Positions 53,770 to 62,163 of a stretch of DNA of 64,000 nt are shown one piece after another. The position numbers and the translations under genes were made by a program. Each line of letters starts with the position of its first letter. Position 1 is the stretch's first letter. The notes under the pieces are model-generated. The model ran no database searches, was not told the DNA's origin, and saw only the letters and a list, made by a program, of their open reading frames with translations. This DNA is from JADFGZ01 sp965222345. GTDB taxonomy: Bacteria; Acidobacteriota; Terriglobia; 2-12-FULL-54-10. The stretch spans positions 1-64,000 of the forward strand of contig CBDCTS010000002.1 in the NCBI GenBank assembly GCA_965222345.1, in the 5' to 3' direction.

Positions 53770-55182
53770 GTCGTTAGCACATGATATGTCCGGTCTAATT
53801 AACATGTGAAATGTCCGCTTTGAGCGGCGTAGGGTAGGGCTTTTTGCCAGGAGGTGGCATGAAGTTCTACTCGGAAGCTGCGATGGAGCGGGCGATGAAG
53901 ATACAAGAAGTAATTTTGCGAGCGATAGGGAAGCGGATCAACTGGTGGCAGGCAGCCGAGATCATCGGGATCAGCGACCGGCAGATGAGGCGGTGGCGCA
54001 GCCGGTACGAGCAGTACGGCTACGACGGGCTGTTTGACCGGCGGCGGGGAAAGCCGAGTCCGCGGCGGGTACCCCTGGGGACGGTGGAGAAGGTGTTGGG
54101 GCTGTATCAGGAGAAGTACTTTGACTTCAACGTGCGGCACTTTCACGAAAAGCTGCGGGAAGAGCACGGCCTCCGGCTGAGCTACACCTGGGTGAAGCTG
54201 GCATTGCAAGGGGCGGGGCTAGTGAACAGGAGGCGGAAGCGGGGCCTGCACCGCCAGAGGCGGCCCCGGCGGCCGTTGCCGGGAATGCTGCTGCATCTGG
54301 ATGGGAGCCAGCATCGGTGGTTTGTCGATGATCGCTGGTATGACCTGCTGGTGGTCCTGGATGATGCCAGCAGCGAGATTTACTATGCGCAACTGGTAGA
54401 GCAGGAATCGACGCGGACGGTGCTGGCTGCCCTGCGGGAGGTGGTCGAGCAGCAGGGGATCTTTTGCGCCCTTTATAGCGACCGGGCCAGTCATTTCTTC
54501 CTGACCCGGAAGGCGGGCGAGCCGGTGGATCGGCAACGGCTGACCCAGGTGGGCCGCGCCCTGCGGGAGCTGGGCATTCAGATGATTCCGGCCTATTCGC
54601 CGCAGGCGCGGGGACGCAGCGAGCGGAACTTCGGGACCTGGCAAGGGCGGCTGCCGCAGGAACTGCGCCTGCGGGGAATCATCACGCTAGAGGCAGCGAA
54701 TCGGTTCCTGCGGGAGGGCTATATCGGGGAGTTCAACCGGCGCTTTGCCGTGCCGGCCACCCAACCAGGCAGCGCCTTTTTGCCGTCAGCCAGGCGGGAG
54801 TTAGAGCGAATCTTCTCGATCCAGCACCAGCGGATAGTGAATCGGGACAATACGGTCAGTCTGGAGAACCGCCTCCTCCAGATCGAGAAAACTCCTTGGC
54901 GCGGGACTCTGGCGGGCTGCCGGGTGACCGTCTATGAACACCTGGATGGGACGTTAAGCATTGGCTATGGGCCGCACACGGTGGGCCGCTACTCCTCCGA
55001 GGGGGTGGCGATCCGGTGCGGCGGTCGGCGGCGGAGCCCTGTGGCTTCCCGACAACACCATTTGGCGCTCACCTCCGTCGCCCTACGGGCTCCTTCGGTC
55101 AGCGCCAAATCACTTTCGGTAGAATCATGAAAGCGGACATTTCACTTGCTACATATACCGGACATTTTAACTTGCTAACAAC
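53770..55182 (+). mobile_element. ISNCY/IS1202-like insertion sequence, copy 1
   Basis: The element is 1413 bp. Its ends are GTCGTTAGCA and, inverted, GTTGTTAGCA, each followed by two ATGTCCG(G/C) words that look like transposase-binding repeats. It is flanked by an 18-bp direct repeat, AGTCTTTTTTTGAAGGTT, at 53752-53769 and 55183-55200, a long target duplication of the sort reported for IS1202-like elements. A copy of the same length lies inverted at 60751-62163. Confidence 0.88.
53859..55130 (+). CDS. ISNCY/IS1202-like transposase, copy 1
   Basis: The protein has 423 residues. An N-terminal helix-turn-helix (INWWQAAEIIGISDRQMRRW) is followed by an RNase H-like DDE core: LLHLDGSQHRWFVDD (Asp), LYSDRASHFFL (Asp) and ARGRSERNFGTWQ (Glu). 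ATG 53859 follows AGGAGGTGGC. The predicted protein is identical to that of the inverted copy at 60803-62074, so at least one copy moved recently. The frame is intact. Confidence 0.9.
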   Translation: MKFYSEAAMERAMKIQEVILRAIGKRINWWQAAEIIGISDRQMRRWRSRYEQYGYDGLFDRRRGKPSPRRVPLGTVEKVLGLYQEKYFDFNVRHFHEKLREEHGLRLSYTWVKLALQGAGLVNRRRKRGLHRQRRPRRPLPGMLLHLDGSQHRWFVDDRWYDLLVVLDDASSEIYYAQLVEQESTRTVLAALREVVEQQGIFCALYSDRASHFFLTRKAGEPVDRQRLTQVGRALRELGIQMIPAYSPQARGRSERNFGTWQGRLPQELRLRGIITLEAANRFLREGYIGEFNRRFAVPATQPGSAFLPSARRELERIFSIQHQRIVNRDNTVSLENRLLQIEKTPWRGTLAGCRVTVYEHLDGTLSIGYGPHTVGRYSSEGVAIRCGGRRRSPVASRQHHLALTSVALRAPSVSAKSLSVES

Positions 55183-55275
55183 AGTCTTTTTTTGAAGGTT
55201 GGTGACGAGCCACCGATCGGTAAACTCCGATGAGTCGGCAGGCCCGTCGCTGGCTCAACTTTCCCAGTTCGACTA

Positions 55276-56090
55276 GGGCCTGTTAACACTAGTGGGCATA
55301 ATCATGTTATCATGCGCAGATGGAACTCACGCAAGCTCAATACGAACGGATCGCGCCACACCTGCCGGTGCAGCGCGGCAACGTCAGCCTTTCGAACCAG
55401 CAGGTGCTCAACGCCATCTTGTATGTCGCCGAACATGGCTGCAAATGGCGCCGGTTACCCGCACGGTTTGGCAACTGGCACACCCTCTACACCCGCATGA
55501 ATCGTTGGTCGAAGAACGGGGTGCTCGACCGGGTCTTCGAGCACTTGCAGCGAGAACAGATGGTGCGTGTCAAGCTCGAAGCGGTGTCGCTGGACAGCAC
55601 CATCGTCCAGGTCCATCCCGACGGGACGGGGGCGCTAAAAAAAACGCTCCCCAAGCCATCGGCCGATCCCGCGGCGGTGGGACCACCAAGATTCATATGG
55701 TTGCCGCGGATGCTCGAACGGCCGTCACCTTCTCGCTCTCCCCGGGACAAGCCCACGACGCTCCAGAAGGGCGTCAGCTGCTGAATCGCCTGGGTCAGCA
55801 ACACGACCATCCCTGGCTGATCATGGATCGCGCCTATGAAGGCAACGAGACACGCCAACTGGCTTTGGCACTGGGGTTTATACCCGTCGTGCCACCATCC
55901 GCTGCGCGGCTCGACCCCTGGGAATACGACCGCGAGATGTACCAGCGGCGCAACCAAATCGAACGCTTGTTTCGTCGTTTGAAGGGATTCCGACGAATCT
56001 TCTCACGCTTCGAGAAGCTCGACGTGATCTTCCTCGGTTTCATCCTCTTCGCACTCATCGTCGAGGCATTGCGTTAGTGTTAACAGGCCT
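55276..56090 (+). mobile_element. IS5-type (IS427-like) insertion sequence
   Basis: Perfect 15-bp terminal inverted repeats GGCCTGTTAACACTA lie at 55277-55291 and 56075-56089. TA flanks both sides (55274-55275 and 56091-56092), consistent with a short target duplication. Its right end runs directly into the truncated coupling-protein gene. Confidence 0.85.
55320..56077 (+). CDS. IS5 family transposase (two frames, -1 frameshift)
   Basis: Frame 1 (55320-55784) gives the N-terminal part: MELTQAQYERIAPHLPVQ, CKWRRLPARFGNWHTLYTR and AVSLDSTIVQVHPDG (first Asp). Frame 2 (to 56077) gives GRSRGGGTTKIHMVAADART, LIMDRAYEGNETR (second Asp) and RRNQIERLFRRLKGFRRIF (Glu). The join is a run of eight A at about 55637-55644 requiring a -1 shift, as in the IS427 group. 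Both parts are otherwise open, so the element may be functional. Confidence 0.88.
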
Positions 56091-56778
56091 TAACCCGGCC
56101 CTTGCGCGGGCAGTCGGAGTAATGCTCAAAAACGCCTGGCTGCAATCGTTGCTACGGCGCCCGGCGCAGATGAAGGAACACCCGGGCAAATACTTCCGAC
56201 CGGCCGTGTTCATCTGCGACGAATACCAGTCGTTCGCTTCGGTGGGTGAGGACGATCCGTCAGGCGACGAGAAATCTTTCGCCCTCACCCGGCAATTCCG
56301 CTGCATCCCGATCGTTGCCACCCAATCTATTTCCTCGCTGCGATCCGTCTTGGGCAGCTCGGAGGCATGGCGCACCCTGCTGCAAACCCTGCGGACCCGG
56401 ATTTTCCTTTCCTTGAGCGACGACGCCAGCGCCCAGACCGCCTCTGCTCTATGCGGCCAGGTCGCCAAGATCAAACCCTCCTACACCATCACCGAGTCAG
56501 CCAAGCAAAGCGAAGTCTCCATGCTATCGGCCCAGGCCGGAGGCGGACAGGGTAGCGTAGGGGCCAGCAAATCTTTCCGGGAGCAGCGCGAAGCGGTGTT
56601 CCAGCCCCGCGAGTTTGCCCTGCTCTCCAACTGCCAGGCTATCTGTCTGCCCTACGACGGCGCACGGTCGCTCCCGGCAACCCGCGGGTACCTCAAACCC
56701 CACTACCTGCCCCGGTCGCTTCCCTACTGGCGGGCGAAAGCAGAGGGAAAGATATGCGCGACGGTATGGAGTTGCTGA
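56091..56778 (+). pseudogene. Type IV coupling protein (VirD4/TraD-like), N-terminally truncated
   Basis: This frame begins at the IS5 right end and contains the C-terminal part of a conjugative coupling ATPase: PAVFICDEYQSFAS (Walker B), FRCIPIVATQSISSLRSVLG, TLLQTLRTRIFLSLSDDASA and FREQREAVFQPREFALLSNC. The Walker A half is missing; it was removed or displaced by the IS5 insertion. The 3' end overlaps the start of the next gene by 25 bp, as in a conjugation operon. It is part of a wrecked integrative or conjugative element. Confidence 0.8.
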
Positions 56779-57711
56779 AACCGTTCCTGCCAGGACTGGA
56801 GGAGGTTCTGGAGGACCCGGAAGTGAGCGAGATCATGATCAACGGTCCTCACAACGTCTGGATCGAGGGGCATGGGAAACTCTATTCTCACGACGCCCCG
56901 CAGCTGACCGCTGCGGCGCTTCAAAGGGCCGCGATCCACATCTCCCGGCCCCTCGGCCTGGACCCGGCCTCGGCTCCCATCGTCGATGCTCGCCTGAACG
57001 ACGGTTCGCGGGTGGTGATCTGCGTTCCACCAGCCAGCCCAAAAGTTGCCATCACCGTGCGGCGGTTTGGCAAACGTTCATTCTCGGCGGCGGACCTGGT
57101 GAAACAAAGTGCGCTGCCGATCAACGTGAAGAAGGCAGCAGAGCGTATGTTGCACACCCGCCGGAACATCCTGGTGTCAGGCGGCACAGGATCGGGTAAG
57201 ACCACGCTGCTGAACGCGCTCATTGAGTTGCTACCGGATGATGAGCGCATAGTCTCGATCGAGGACACCCTGGAGCTGCGCATCGAACACTCCAATTGCG
57301 TCCGCTTCGAAGCTCGCGGACTCTCGAATGGAGCCGTGACGATCCGTGACCTGGTACGCCATGCCTTGCGGCACCGCCCAGATCACATCGTGGTGGGTGA
57401 GGTGCGAGGGGGCGAGGCCGCCGATCTATTGCAAGCCCTCAACACCGGACACGGCGGCTCGCTCACCACCGTACACGCCAACAACGCCGAATCGGCCTTG
57501 TCACGGCTCGCCAGTTGCGCCATGCAGGGAGGCGGGGAACTTCCCTGGGAAGTCACCTGTAGGGGTGTGGTGGACGGCAGCAATGGTGATTCACATGACC
57601 CGGAGCGATGGACGGCGATTCGTGGAGGAAGCCTTGCTCGTCGAAGGTTACGACGCGCCACAGAACCGCTGGATTACCGAGCCCATCTGGAGACAGCACA
57701 ATGACGGGTAG
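56754..57711 (+). pseudogene. VirB11/CpaF-type secretion ATPase, frameshifted near 3' end
   Basis: A hexameric secretion ATPase: EVLEDPEVSEIMINGPHNVWIE, NILVSGGTGSGKTTLLNALI (Walker A), SIEDTLELRI (Asp box), RHRPDHIVVGEVRGGEAAD (Walker B) and GHGGSLTTVHANNAE (His box). The frame from ATG 56754 ends aberrantly at 57704. The normal CpaF ending VIHMTRSDGRRFVEEALLVE and GYDAPQNRWITEP is in the +1 frame, so a frameshift occurred at about 57575-57590. It would power a type IV secretion/pilus apparatus; nothing else of that apparatus remains here. Confidence 0.82.
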
Positions 57712-57869
57712 GGCGATGACGCAGAGAAATACCCCGCCGCTTTGTCGATCAGATCATCGAGCCGATCAAACGTGACGCCGCGTGTGAGTGGGACTAACGA
57801 CACAATCGCAACGGACTCTCCGCGCGGAGTTCTCCCTTGTGGTTTTGTATGGAGTGTAAGGAGGGAACG

Positions 57870-58088
57870 ATGAGCTTTGACGGAAAAGCGACAGATGCCC
57901 CCATCACGGTGAAGGACGCAGCCCGTTTTTTGGGTGTCAGCCCCTCGCTGGTGTATGCTTACGTCGAGCGAAAGCAGATTCCCCATTACCGCATGATGGG
58001 CCGCTCGATCCGCTTCCGATTGTCGGAGCTGGTCGAGTGGCGCCAGCAATTTCATGTCAATGGAGGAATCGATGAACAAGACAGGTAG
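57870..58088 (+). CDS. Excisionase-type helix-turn-helix protein
   Basis: The protein has 72 residues. ATG 57870 follows AAGGAGGGAACG. The winged-helix excisionase (MerR-like, DNA-binding) motif is clear: TVKDAARFLGVSPSLVYAYV, RKQIPHYRMMGRSIRFRLSE. Its end overlaps the start of the integrase gene by 17 bp, the usual xis-int arrangement. It would direct excision of an integrated element; with the integrase broken it is probably idle. Confidence 0.85.
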   Translation: MSFDGKATDAPITVKDAARFLGVSPSLVYAYVERKQIPHYRMMGRSIRFRLSELVEWRQQFHVNGGIDEQDR

Positions 58089-58329
58089 ACCCAGAAATAC
58101 CGCCGGTAGTTTGTACCTCCGACGCGATTCACGTGTCTGGTGGATGAGCTACCGGGACCACAACGGAAAGTTCAGACAGGAGTCGACAGGCCGGAGGGAG
58201 AAAGGCGAAGCCGAGAAGGTGCTGCGCAAGCAAGTGGGCATCTTCCAAGGTTTTCTCCCAACTCCTTCCTCTCATTGCCCTTACACGGTTTTGGGGCGTC
58301 TGCTTTCGCTCGCAACGCCTACGGCCTGA
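58072..58329 (+). pseudogene. Tyrosine recombinase (integrase), N-terminal fragment
   Basis: ATG 58072 follows AATGGAGGAATCG. The first ~52 residues (GSLYLRRDSRVWWMSYRDHN, GKFRQESTGRREKGEAEKVL) are the arm-binding N-terminal domain of a tyrosine integrase. From about 58228 the frame enters a 143-bp dispersed repeat and stops at 58329. No core or catalytic domain is present downstream. Confidence 0.8.
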
Positions 58330-58370
58330 CCCTCTTGATGGGCGAGTTTTCTGACGGTTTCTTGACGGTG
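58228..58370 (+). repeat. 143-bp dispersed repeat, copy B
   Basis: This matches 29883-30025 over the same length without gaps. Here it interrupts the integrase gene after codon ~52. It contains the near-tandem words TTTTCTGACGG and TTTCTTGACGG near its right end. No gene is recognisable in it. Its origin is unknown; it may be the end of an uncharacterised mobile element. Confidence 0.8.
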
Positions 58371-58624
58371 AGCACTCCTCCACCTTAATCGCGGGGCTAT
58401 AACCGAAAGTTGTGGATGAGCAGGAGGAATCCCCAATGCCTGCTCCACAGGCTCGGTGGCCGCAAGCCCGGCGTGGACAACTGTCGATTGACACCAGACA
58501 CTTGGAAAGTGATTAAATCGTTTCGTCATCACGGCCCGCAGCGGAGAGGTCACGATAAGCGACTTTCTCTGTTGTTCTTGTCTTGGGTGCGTGGGAGAAT
58601 GGGCAGAACGGATTGGGAGGAAGT

Positions 58625-58705
58625 ATGAGCGGGGCACTAATCAGCGTCTTGATTGCGATTGTAGTAACGACGGTACGCGAAGGCCGACACTATGTCGAGG
58701 GCTGA
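58625..58705 (+). CDS. Very small hydrophobic ORF
   Basis: Twenty-six codons (MSGALISVLIAIVVTTVREG, then RHYVEG) begin at ATG 58625 directly after GGAGGAAGT, a near-perfect ribosome site. The product would be one short membrane helix with a basic/acidic tail. I do not recognise it, and it could be a leader or small membrane peptide. Confidence 0.35.
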   Translation: MSGALISVLIAIVVTTVREGRHYVEG

Positions 58706-58744
58706 AGGTGAAGGGGCAGTAAAAGCGAGGGGAGGAAGTCACGA

Positions 58745-58987
58745 ATGGAAGCCATTGTAGCAGCTGTAATAGGTGCGATTGGCACAATACTGTCGGCTGT
58801 GGTGTTAATCCGTCCCCGGTGGGGGGGTGAGACGCCAGCGGACTCACCAAGAATAAGTAATCCCGCAGTTCGACTCACGACCGTTCTCAGCGCTGGATCG
58901 AGCCTCACATTAATTCTCATCTTAATCGTTGTCTCGGTTGGGCCGCTACAGAGTGACCAGACCGATATTTTGTACCAGTGCCAGTGA
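58745..58987 (+). CDS. Small membrane protein, two helices, 3' end overlapped by IS3 end
   Basis: Eighty residues with helices IVAAVIGAIGTILSAVVLI (about 3-21) and LTTVLSAGSSLTLILILIVV (about 44-63). GGGGAGGAAG lies 8-12 bases upstream. The last codons (from about 58971) fall within the end of the decayed IS3 element, so the original C-terminus has probably been replaced. It has no known family and lies 40 bp after another tiny hydrophobic ORF. Confidence 0.45.
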   Translation: MEAIVAAVIGAIGTILSAVVLIRPRWGGETPADSPRISNPAVRLTTVLSAGSSLTLILILIVVSVGPLQSDQTDILYQCQ

Positions 58988-58992
58988 GAGAG

Positions 58993-59861
58993 TTATATCA
59001 CAGTCCGGGGCTGTGAAACTGGTTTTAAAACTAAGACAGGGTTATAGGCCCCCGGCGCCGGGGGCCTATAACCGAGTGCCGAGTGCGGCCTCACCGTGTT
59101 GTATTCCTTCCTCCATCCCTGGATCACAATCTGGGCCTCTTTCAACGAGTAGAAAATCTCTCCATTCAGGCATTCCTCCCTCAGCTTCCCATTAAAGCTC
59201 TCGCAGTACCCGTTCTCCCAGGGACTGCCTGGCTCGATATACAGGGGACTGCTCCCCAGTCCCCGCAGCCGGTCCCGCAGCTGCCGGGCAACAAACTCCG
59301 GCCCATTGTCGGATCGGATATGCTCCGGAATCCCTCGCCACAGCATCACCTCCGACAGCGTCTCGATCACATCCTGCGAGTTCAGCCTCCGTGCTACTCC
59401 TAGCGCCAGGCATTCCCGCGTATACTCGTCGATCAGCGTGAGTATCCGCAGCAGCCTTCCATCATGAGTCCGGGCGCTGAGGAAGTCCTAGCTGCAGACA
59501 TGATTCGCCCGTTCTGGACGAGTCGGATACAGCTTCCATTGTTCAGCCACAACCGCCTTCGGGGCCGTTGTTTCTGCGGCACTTTCAGCCCCTCTCGCCG
59601 CCAAATCCTCTCCACTCGGTCGCGGCCCACCGACCATCCTGCGATTTGCAGCAGCGCCGCGATCTTCTTATACCCCTAACGACCATACTCACTCGCCAGG
59701 GTGACCACCGCCGCTGTCAGCCGATCCTCGTCGGCTCGCCACATCGGTTCGTATCGTTGCGTTCCTCGCCATTGCCCCAGCAGCCGGCAGGCCTGCCGCT
59801 CGCTCATTCCGTACTCCCGCTCGGCACGCTCCATCGCACAACGTCGCCGCTCAGGGCTTAG
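58993..59861 (-). pseudogene. IS3 family transposase OrfB, broken
   Basis: The IS3 integrase core is recognisable in pieces: ERRRCAMERAEREYGMSERQ, YKKIAALLQIAGWSVGRDRV, DFLSARTHDGRLLRILTLID, RSDNGPEFVARQL and WENGYCESFNGKLREECLNG (catalytic residues). TAG stops occur at 59679-59677 (in YGR-stop-GYKKI) and 59490-59488 (in HVCS-stop-DFL), with a frameshift between them. The 3' end codes GYRPPAPGAYN from a perfect palindrome. It is non-functional. Confidence 0.85.
59040..59073. repeat. 34-bp perfect palindrome
   Basis: The sequence is GGTTATAGGCCCCCGGC followed by its exact reverse complement. It lies in the 3' end of the broken OrfB. As RNA it would form a 15-16 bp GC-rich hairpin, possibly an intrinsic terminator or attenuator of the IS; there is no T-run on the minus-strand 3' side. 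Confidence 0.9.
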
Positions 59862-60136
59862 AAGTTTCCCTCCGCCACATCCTTTAGCACTTGCTTCTCC
59901 AGCGACAGCTCCGCTACCAGTCGCTTCAGCCGCCCGTTCTCCTTCTCCAACTCCTTCAGCCGTTTCGCTTGTTCCCGTTTCAACCCGCCGTATTCCTTCC
60001 GCCAGCGGTAGTAGGTCTGCGTGTGTATCTCCGCTTCCTTGCAGGCCCGCGGCGTCGACTTCCCATTCGTCACGGCCACCTCGATCTGTCTCAGCACCGT
60101 TACGATCTGCTCCGGCCTATACCTCTCTATTGGCAT
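59858..60136 (-). CDS. IS3 family transposase OrfA
   Basis: The protein has 92 residues. ATG 60136 follows GGAGGAGGGCATAGAGA. The HTH (PEQIVTVLRQIEVAVTNGKS, ACKEAEIHTQTYYRWRKEYG) and leucine-zipper-like coil (LKELEKENGRLKRLVAELSL) are typical of IS407-group OrfA. OrfB, needed for transposition, is broken, so OrfA alone should be inactive. Confidence 0.88.
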   Translation of the reverse strand: MPIERYRPEQIVTVLRQIEVAVTNGKSTPRACKEAEIHTQTYYRWRKEYGGLKREQAKRLKELEKENGRLKRLVAELSLEKQVLKDVAEGNF

Positions 60137-60407
60137 TCTCTATGCCCTCCTCCATGAGATTCTCTCTCACTTCGGTTGCTACAAATATCCCCGGCCGGGT
60201 CACCGCACGAATTCGCCTTTCAGATGGCAGCTAGCTGCGACCCGAAAGGCATGCAAAGCACGCAAGACTCACCCTGAACTTGGTACAAAAATCCGGGGCT
60301 CATCAGCTCTAGCCCGTATATTTCACCGATAGGACCAGAAAAGGCCGCCTGTTTGGCATAAAGCGTTTTGCAAGAAACGTTTAATAACCCAAACGGAGGC
60401 GGCCTTT

Positions 60408-60692
60408 ATGACGACCGATTGTAAAAATACCCCGACGGTATTTCACCCACTTCTTCTTCATCGAAAAGTAAAGGTGCGATTTGATGGTGGAAAGATCGCT
60501 TCCGATGCCGGAGTTCTGCTGTTGTGAGAAGTGGACCAACAACCGGGGCAGGTCAACGCCAGCCTTTACCAAATTCTACAGGTCCTCAGCGTTACTCTGT
60601 TCGAGAAAATGCCCATTCTACAGGCCTTCAAACGCACCTCCCAATCCGAAATACCCCCCCCTCGCAGCCAGTTGACGTTGCTTGACTTATAG
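60408..60692 (+). pseudogene. IS1380 transposase relic with large internal deletion
   Basis: The start MTTDCKNTPTVFHPLLLHRK, then VRFDGGKIASDAGVLLL, is an IS1380-family transposase N-terminus. After an in-frame TGA it runs straight into the family's C-terminus: ASLYQILQVLSVTLFEKMPI and a final QLTLLDL. The middle ~350 residues are missing. GGAGGCGGCCTTT precedes the ATG. It is a MITE-like deletion derivative and is not related closely to the IS1380 at 176-1643. Confidence 0.8.
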
Positions 60693-60707
60693 CCTGATAG
60701 TAGCGAC

Positions 60708-60732
60708 ACCGGACATATCATGTGCTAAGAAC
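60708..60732. repeat. Solo end of the ISNCY/IS1202-like element
   Basis: ACCGGACATATCATGTGCTA plus AGAAC repeats the outer end of the neighbouring IS (which ends ACCGGACATATCATGTGCTA plus ACGAC at 62139-62163). It stands alone, 18 bp left of copy 2, in the same orientation as that copy's far end, so an older copy or a rearrangement product existed here. Confidence 0.75.
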
Positions 60733-60750
60733 AAGCCATCGCTATTTTCT

Positions 60751-62163
60751 GTTGTTAGCAAGTTAAAATGTCCGGTATATGTAGCAAGTGAAATGTCCGC
60801 TTTCATGATTCTACCGAAAGTGATTTGGCGCTGACCGAAGGAGCCCGTAGGGCGACGGAGGTGAGCGCCAAATGGTGTTGTCGGGAAGCCACAGGGCTCC
60901 GCCGCCGACCGCCGCACCGGATCGCCACCCCCTCGGAGGAGTAGCGGCCCACCGTGTGCGGCCCATAGCCAATGCTTAACGTCCCATCCAGGTGTTCATA
61001 GACGGTCACCCGGCAGCCCGCCAGAGTCCCGCGCCAAGGAGTTTTCTCGATCTGGAGGAGGCGGTTCTCCAGACTGACCGTATTGTCCCGATTCACTATC
61101 CGCTGGTGCTGGATCGAGAAGATTCGCTCTAACTCCCGCCTGGCTGACGGCAAAAAGGCGCTGCCTGGTTGGGTGGCCGGCACGGCAAAGCGCCGGTTGA
61201 ACTCCCCGATATAGCCCTCCCGCAGGAACCGATTCGCTGCCTCTAGCGTGATGATTCCCCGCAGGCGCAGTTCCTGCGGCAGCCGCCCTTGCCAGGTCCC
61301 GAAGTTCCGCTCGCTGCGTCCCCGCGCCTGCGGCGAATAGGCCGGAATCATCTGAATGCCCAGCTCCCGCAGGGCGCGGCCCACCTGGGTCAGCCGTTGC
61401 CGATCCACCGGCTCGCCCGCCTTCCGGGTCAGGAAGAAATGACTGGCCCGGTCGCTATAAAGGGCGCAAAAGATCCCCTGCTGCTCGACCACCTCCCGCA
61501 GGGCAGCCAGCACCGTCCGCGTCGATTCCTGCTCTACCAGTTGCGCATAGTAAATCTCGCTGCTGGCATCATCCAGGACCACCAGCAGGTCATACCAGCG
61601 ATCATCGACAAACCACCGATGCTGGCTCCCATCCAGATGCAGCAGCATTCCCGGCAACGGCCGCCGGGGCCGCCTCTGGCGGTGCAGGCCCCGCTTCCGC
61701 CTCCTGTTCACTAGCCCCGCCCCTTGCAATGCCAGCTTCACCCAGGTGTAGCTCAGCCGGAGGCCGTGCTCTTCCCGCAGCTTTTCGTGAAAGTGCCGCA
61801 CGTTGAAGTCAAAGTACTTCTCCTGATACAGCCCCAACACCTTCTCCACCGTCCCCAGGGGTACCCGCCGCGGACTCGGCTTTCCCCGCCGCCGGTCAAA
61901 CAGCCCGTCGTAGCCGTACTGCTCGTACCGGCTGCGCCACCGCCTCATCTGCCGGTCGCTGATCCCGATGATCTCGGCTGCCTGCCACCAGTTGATCCGC
62001 TTCCCTATCGCTCGCAAAATTACTTCTTGTATCTTCATCGCCCGCTCCATCGCAGCTTCCGAGTAGAACTTCATGCCACCTCCTGGCAAAAAGCCCTACC
62101 CTACGCCGCTCAAAGCGGACATTTCACATGTTAATTAGACCGGACATATCATGTGCTAACGAC
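60751..62163 (-). mobile_element. ISNCY/IS1202-like insertion sequence, copy 2 (inverted)
   Basis: The element is 1413 bp, the same length as copy 1 and in opposite orientation. Unlike copy 1 its flanks (…GCTATTTTCT at left, AACCAACCGC at right) do not match, so no target duplication is present. Recombination or deletion after insertion is likely. Confidence 0.88.
60803..62074 (-). CDS. ISNCY/IS1202-like transposase, copy 2
   Basis: The predicted 423-residue protein is identical to the one encoded at 53859-55130, with the same HTH and DDE motifs (LLHLDGSQHRW, LYSDRASHF, RGRSERNFGTW). ATG 62074 has the same AGGAGGTGGC site. The two inverted copies could recombine and invert or mobilise the 5.6 kb between them. 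Confidence 0.9.
   Translation of the reverse strand: MKFYSEAAMERAMKIQEVILRAIGKRINWWQAAEIIGISDRQMRRWRSRYEQYGYDGLFDRRRGKPSPRRVPLGTVEKVLGLYQEKYFDFNVRHFHEKLREEHGLRLSYTWVKLALQGAGLVNRRRKRGLHRQRRPRRPLPGMLLHLDGSQHRWFVDDRWYDLLVVLDDASSEIYYAQLVEQESTRTVLAALREVVEQQGIFCALYSDRASHFFLTRKAGEPVDRQRLTQVGRALRELGIQMIPAYSPQARGRSERNFGTWQGRLPQELRLRGIITLEAANRFLREGYIGEFNRRFAVPATQPGSAFLPSARRELERIFSIQHQRIVNRDNTVSLENRLLQIEKTPWRGTLAGCRVTVYEHLDGTLSIGYGPHTVGRYSSEGVAIRCGGRRRSPVASRQHHLALTSVALRAPSVSAKSLSVES

Larger units (their letters stand above)
58971..60183 (-). mobile_element. Decayed IS3-type insertion sequence
   Basis: The likely ends are TGTACCAGTGCCAGTGAGAG at left and TGTAGCAACCGAAGTGAGAG on the other strand at right, each continuing AG, with 16 of 22 bases matching. 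The element holds an intact orfA and a broken orfB on the minus strand. No clear target duplication was found. The end positions are approximate. Confidence 0.7.
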
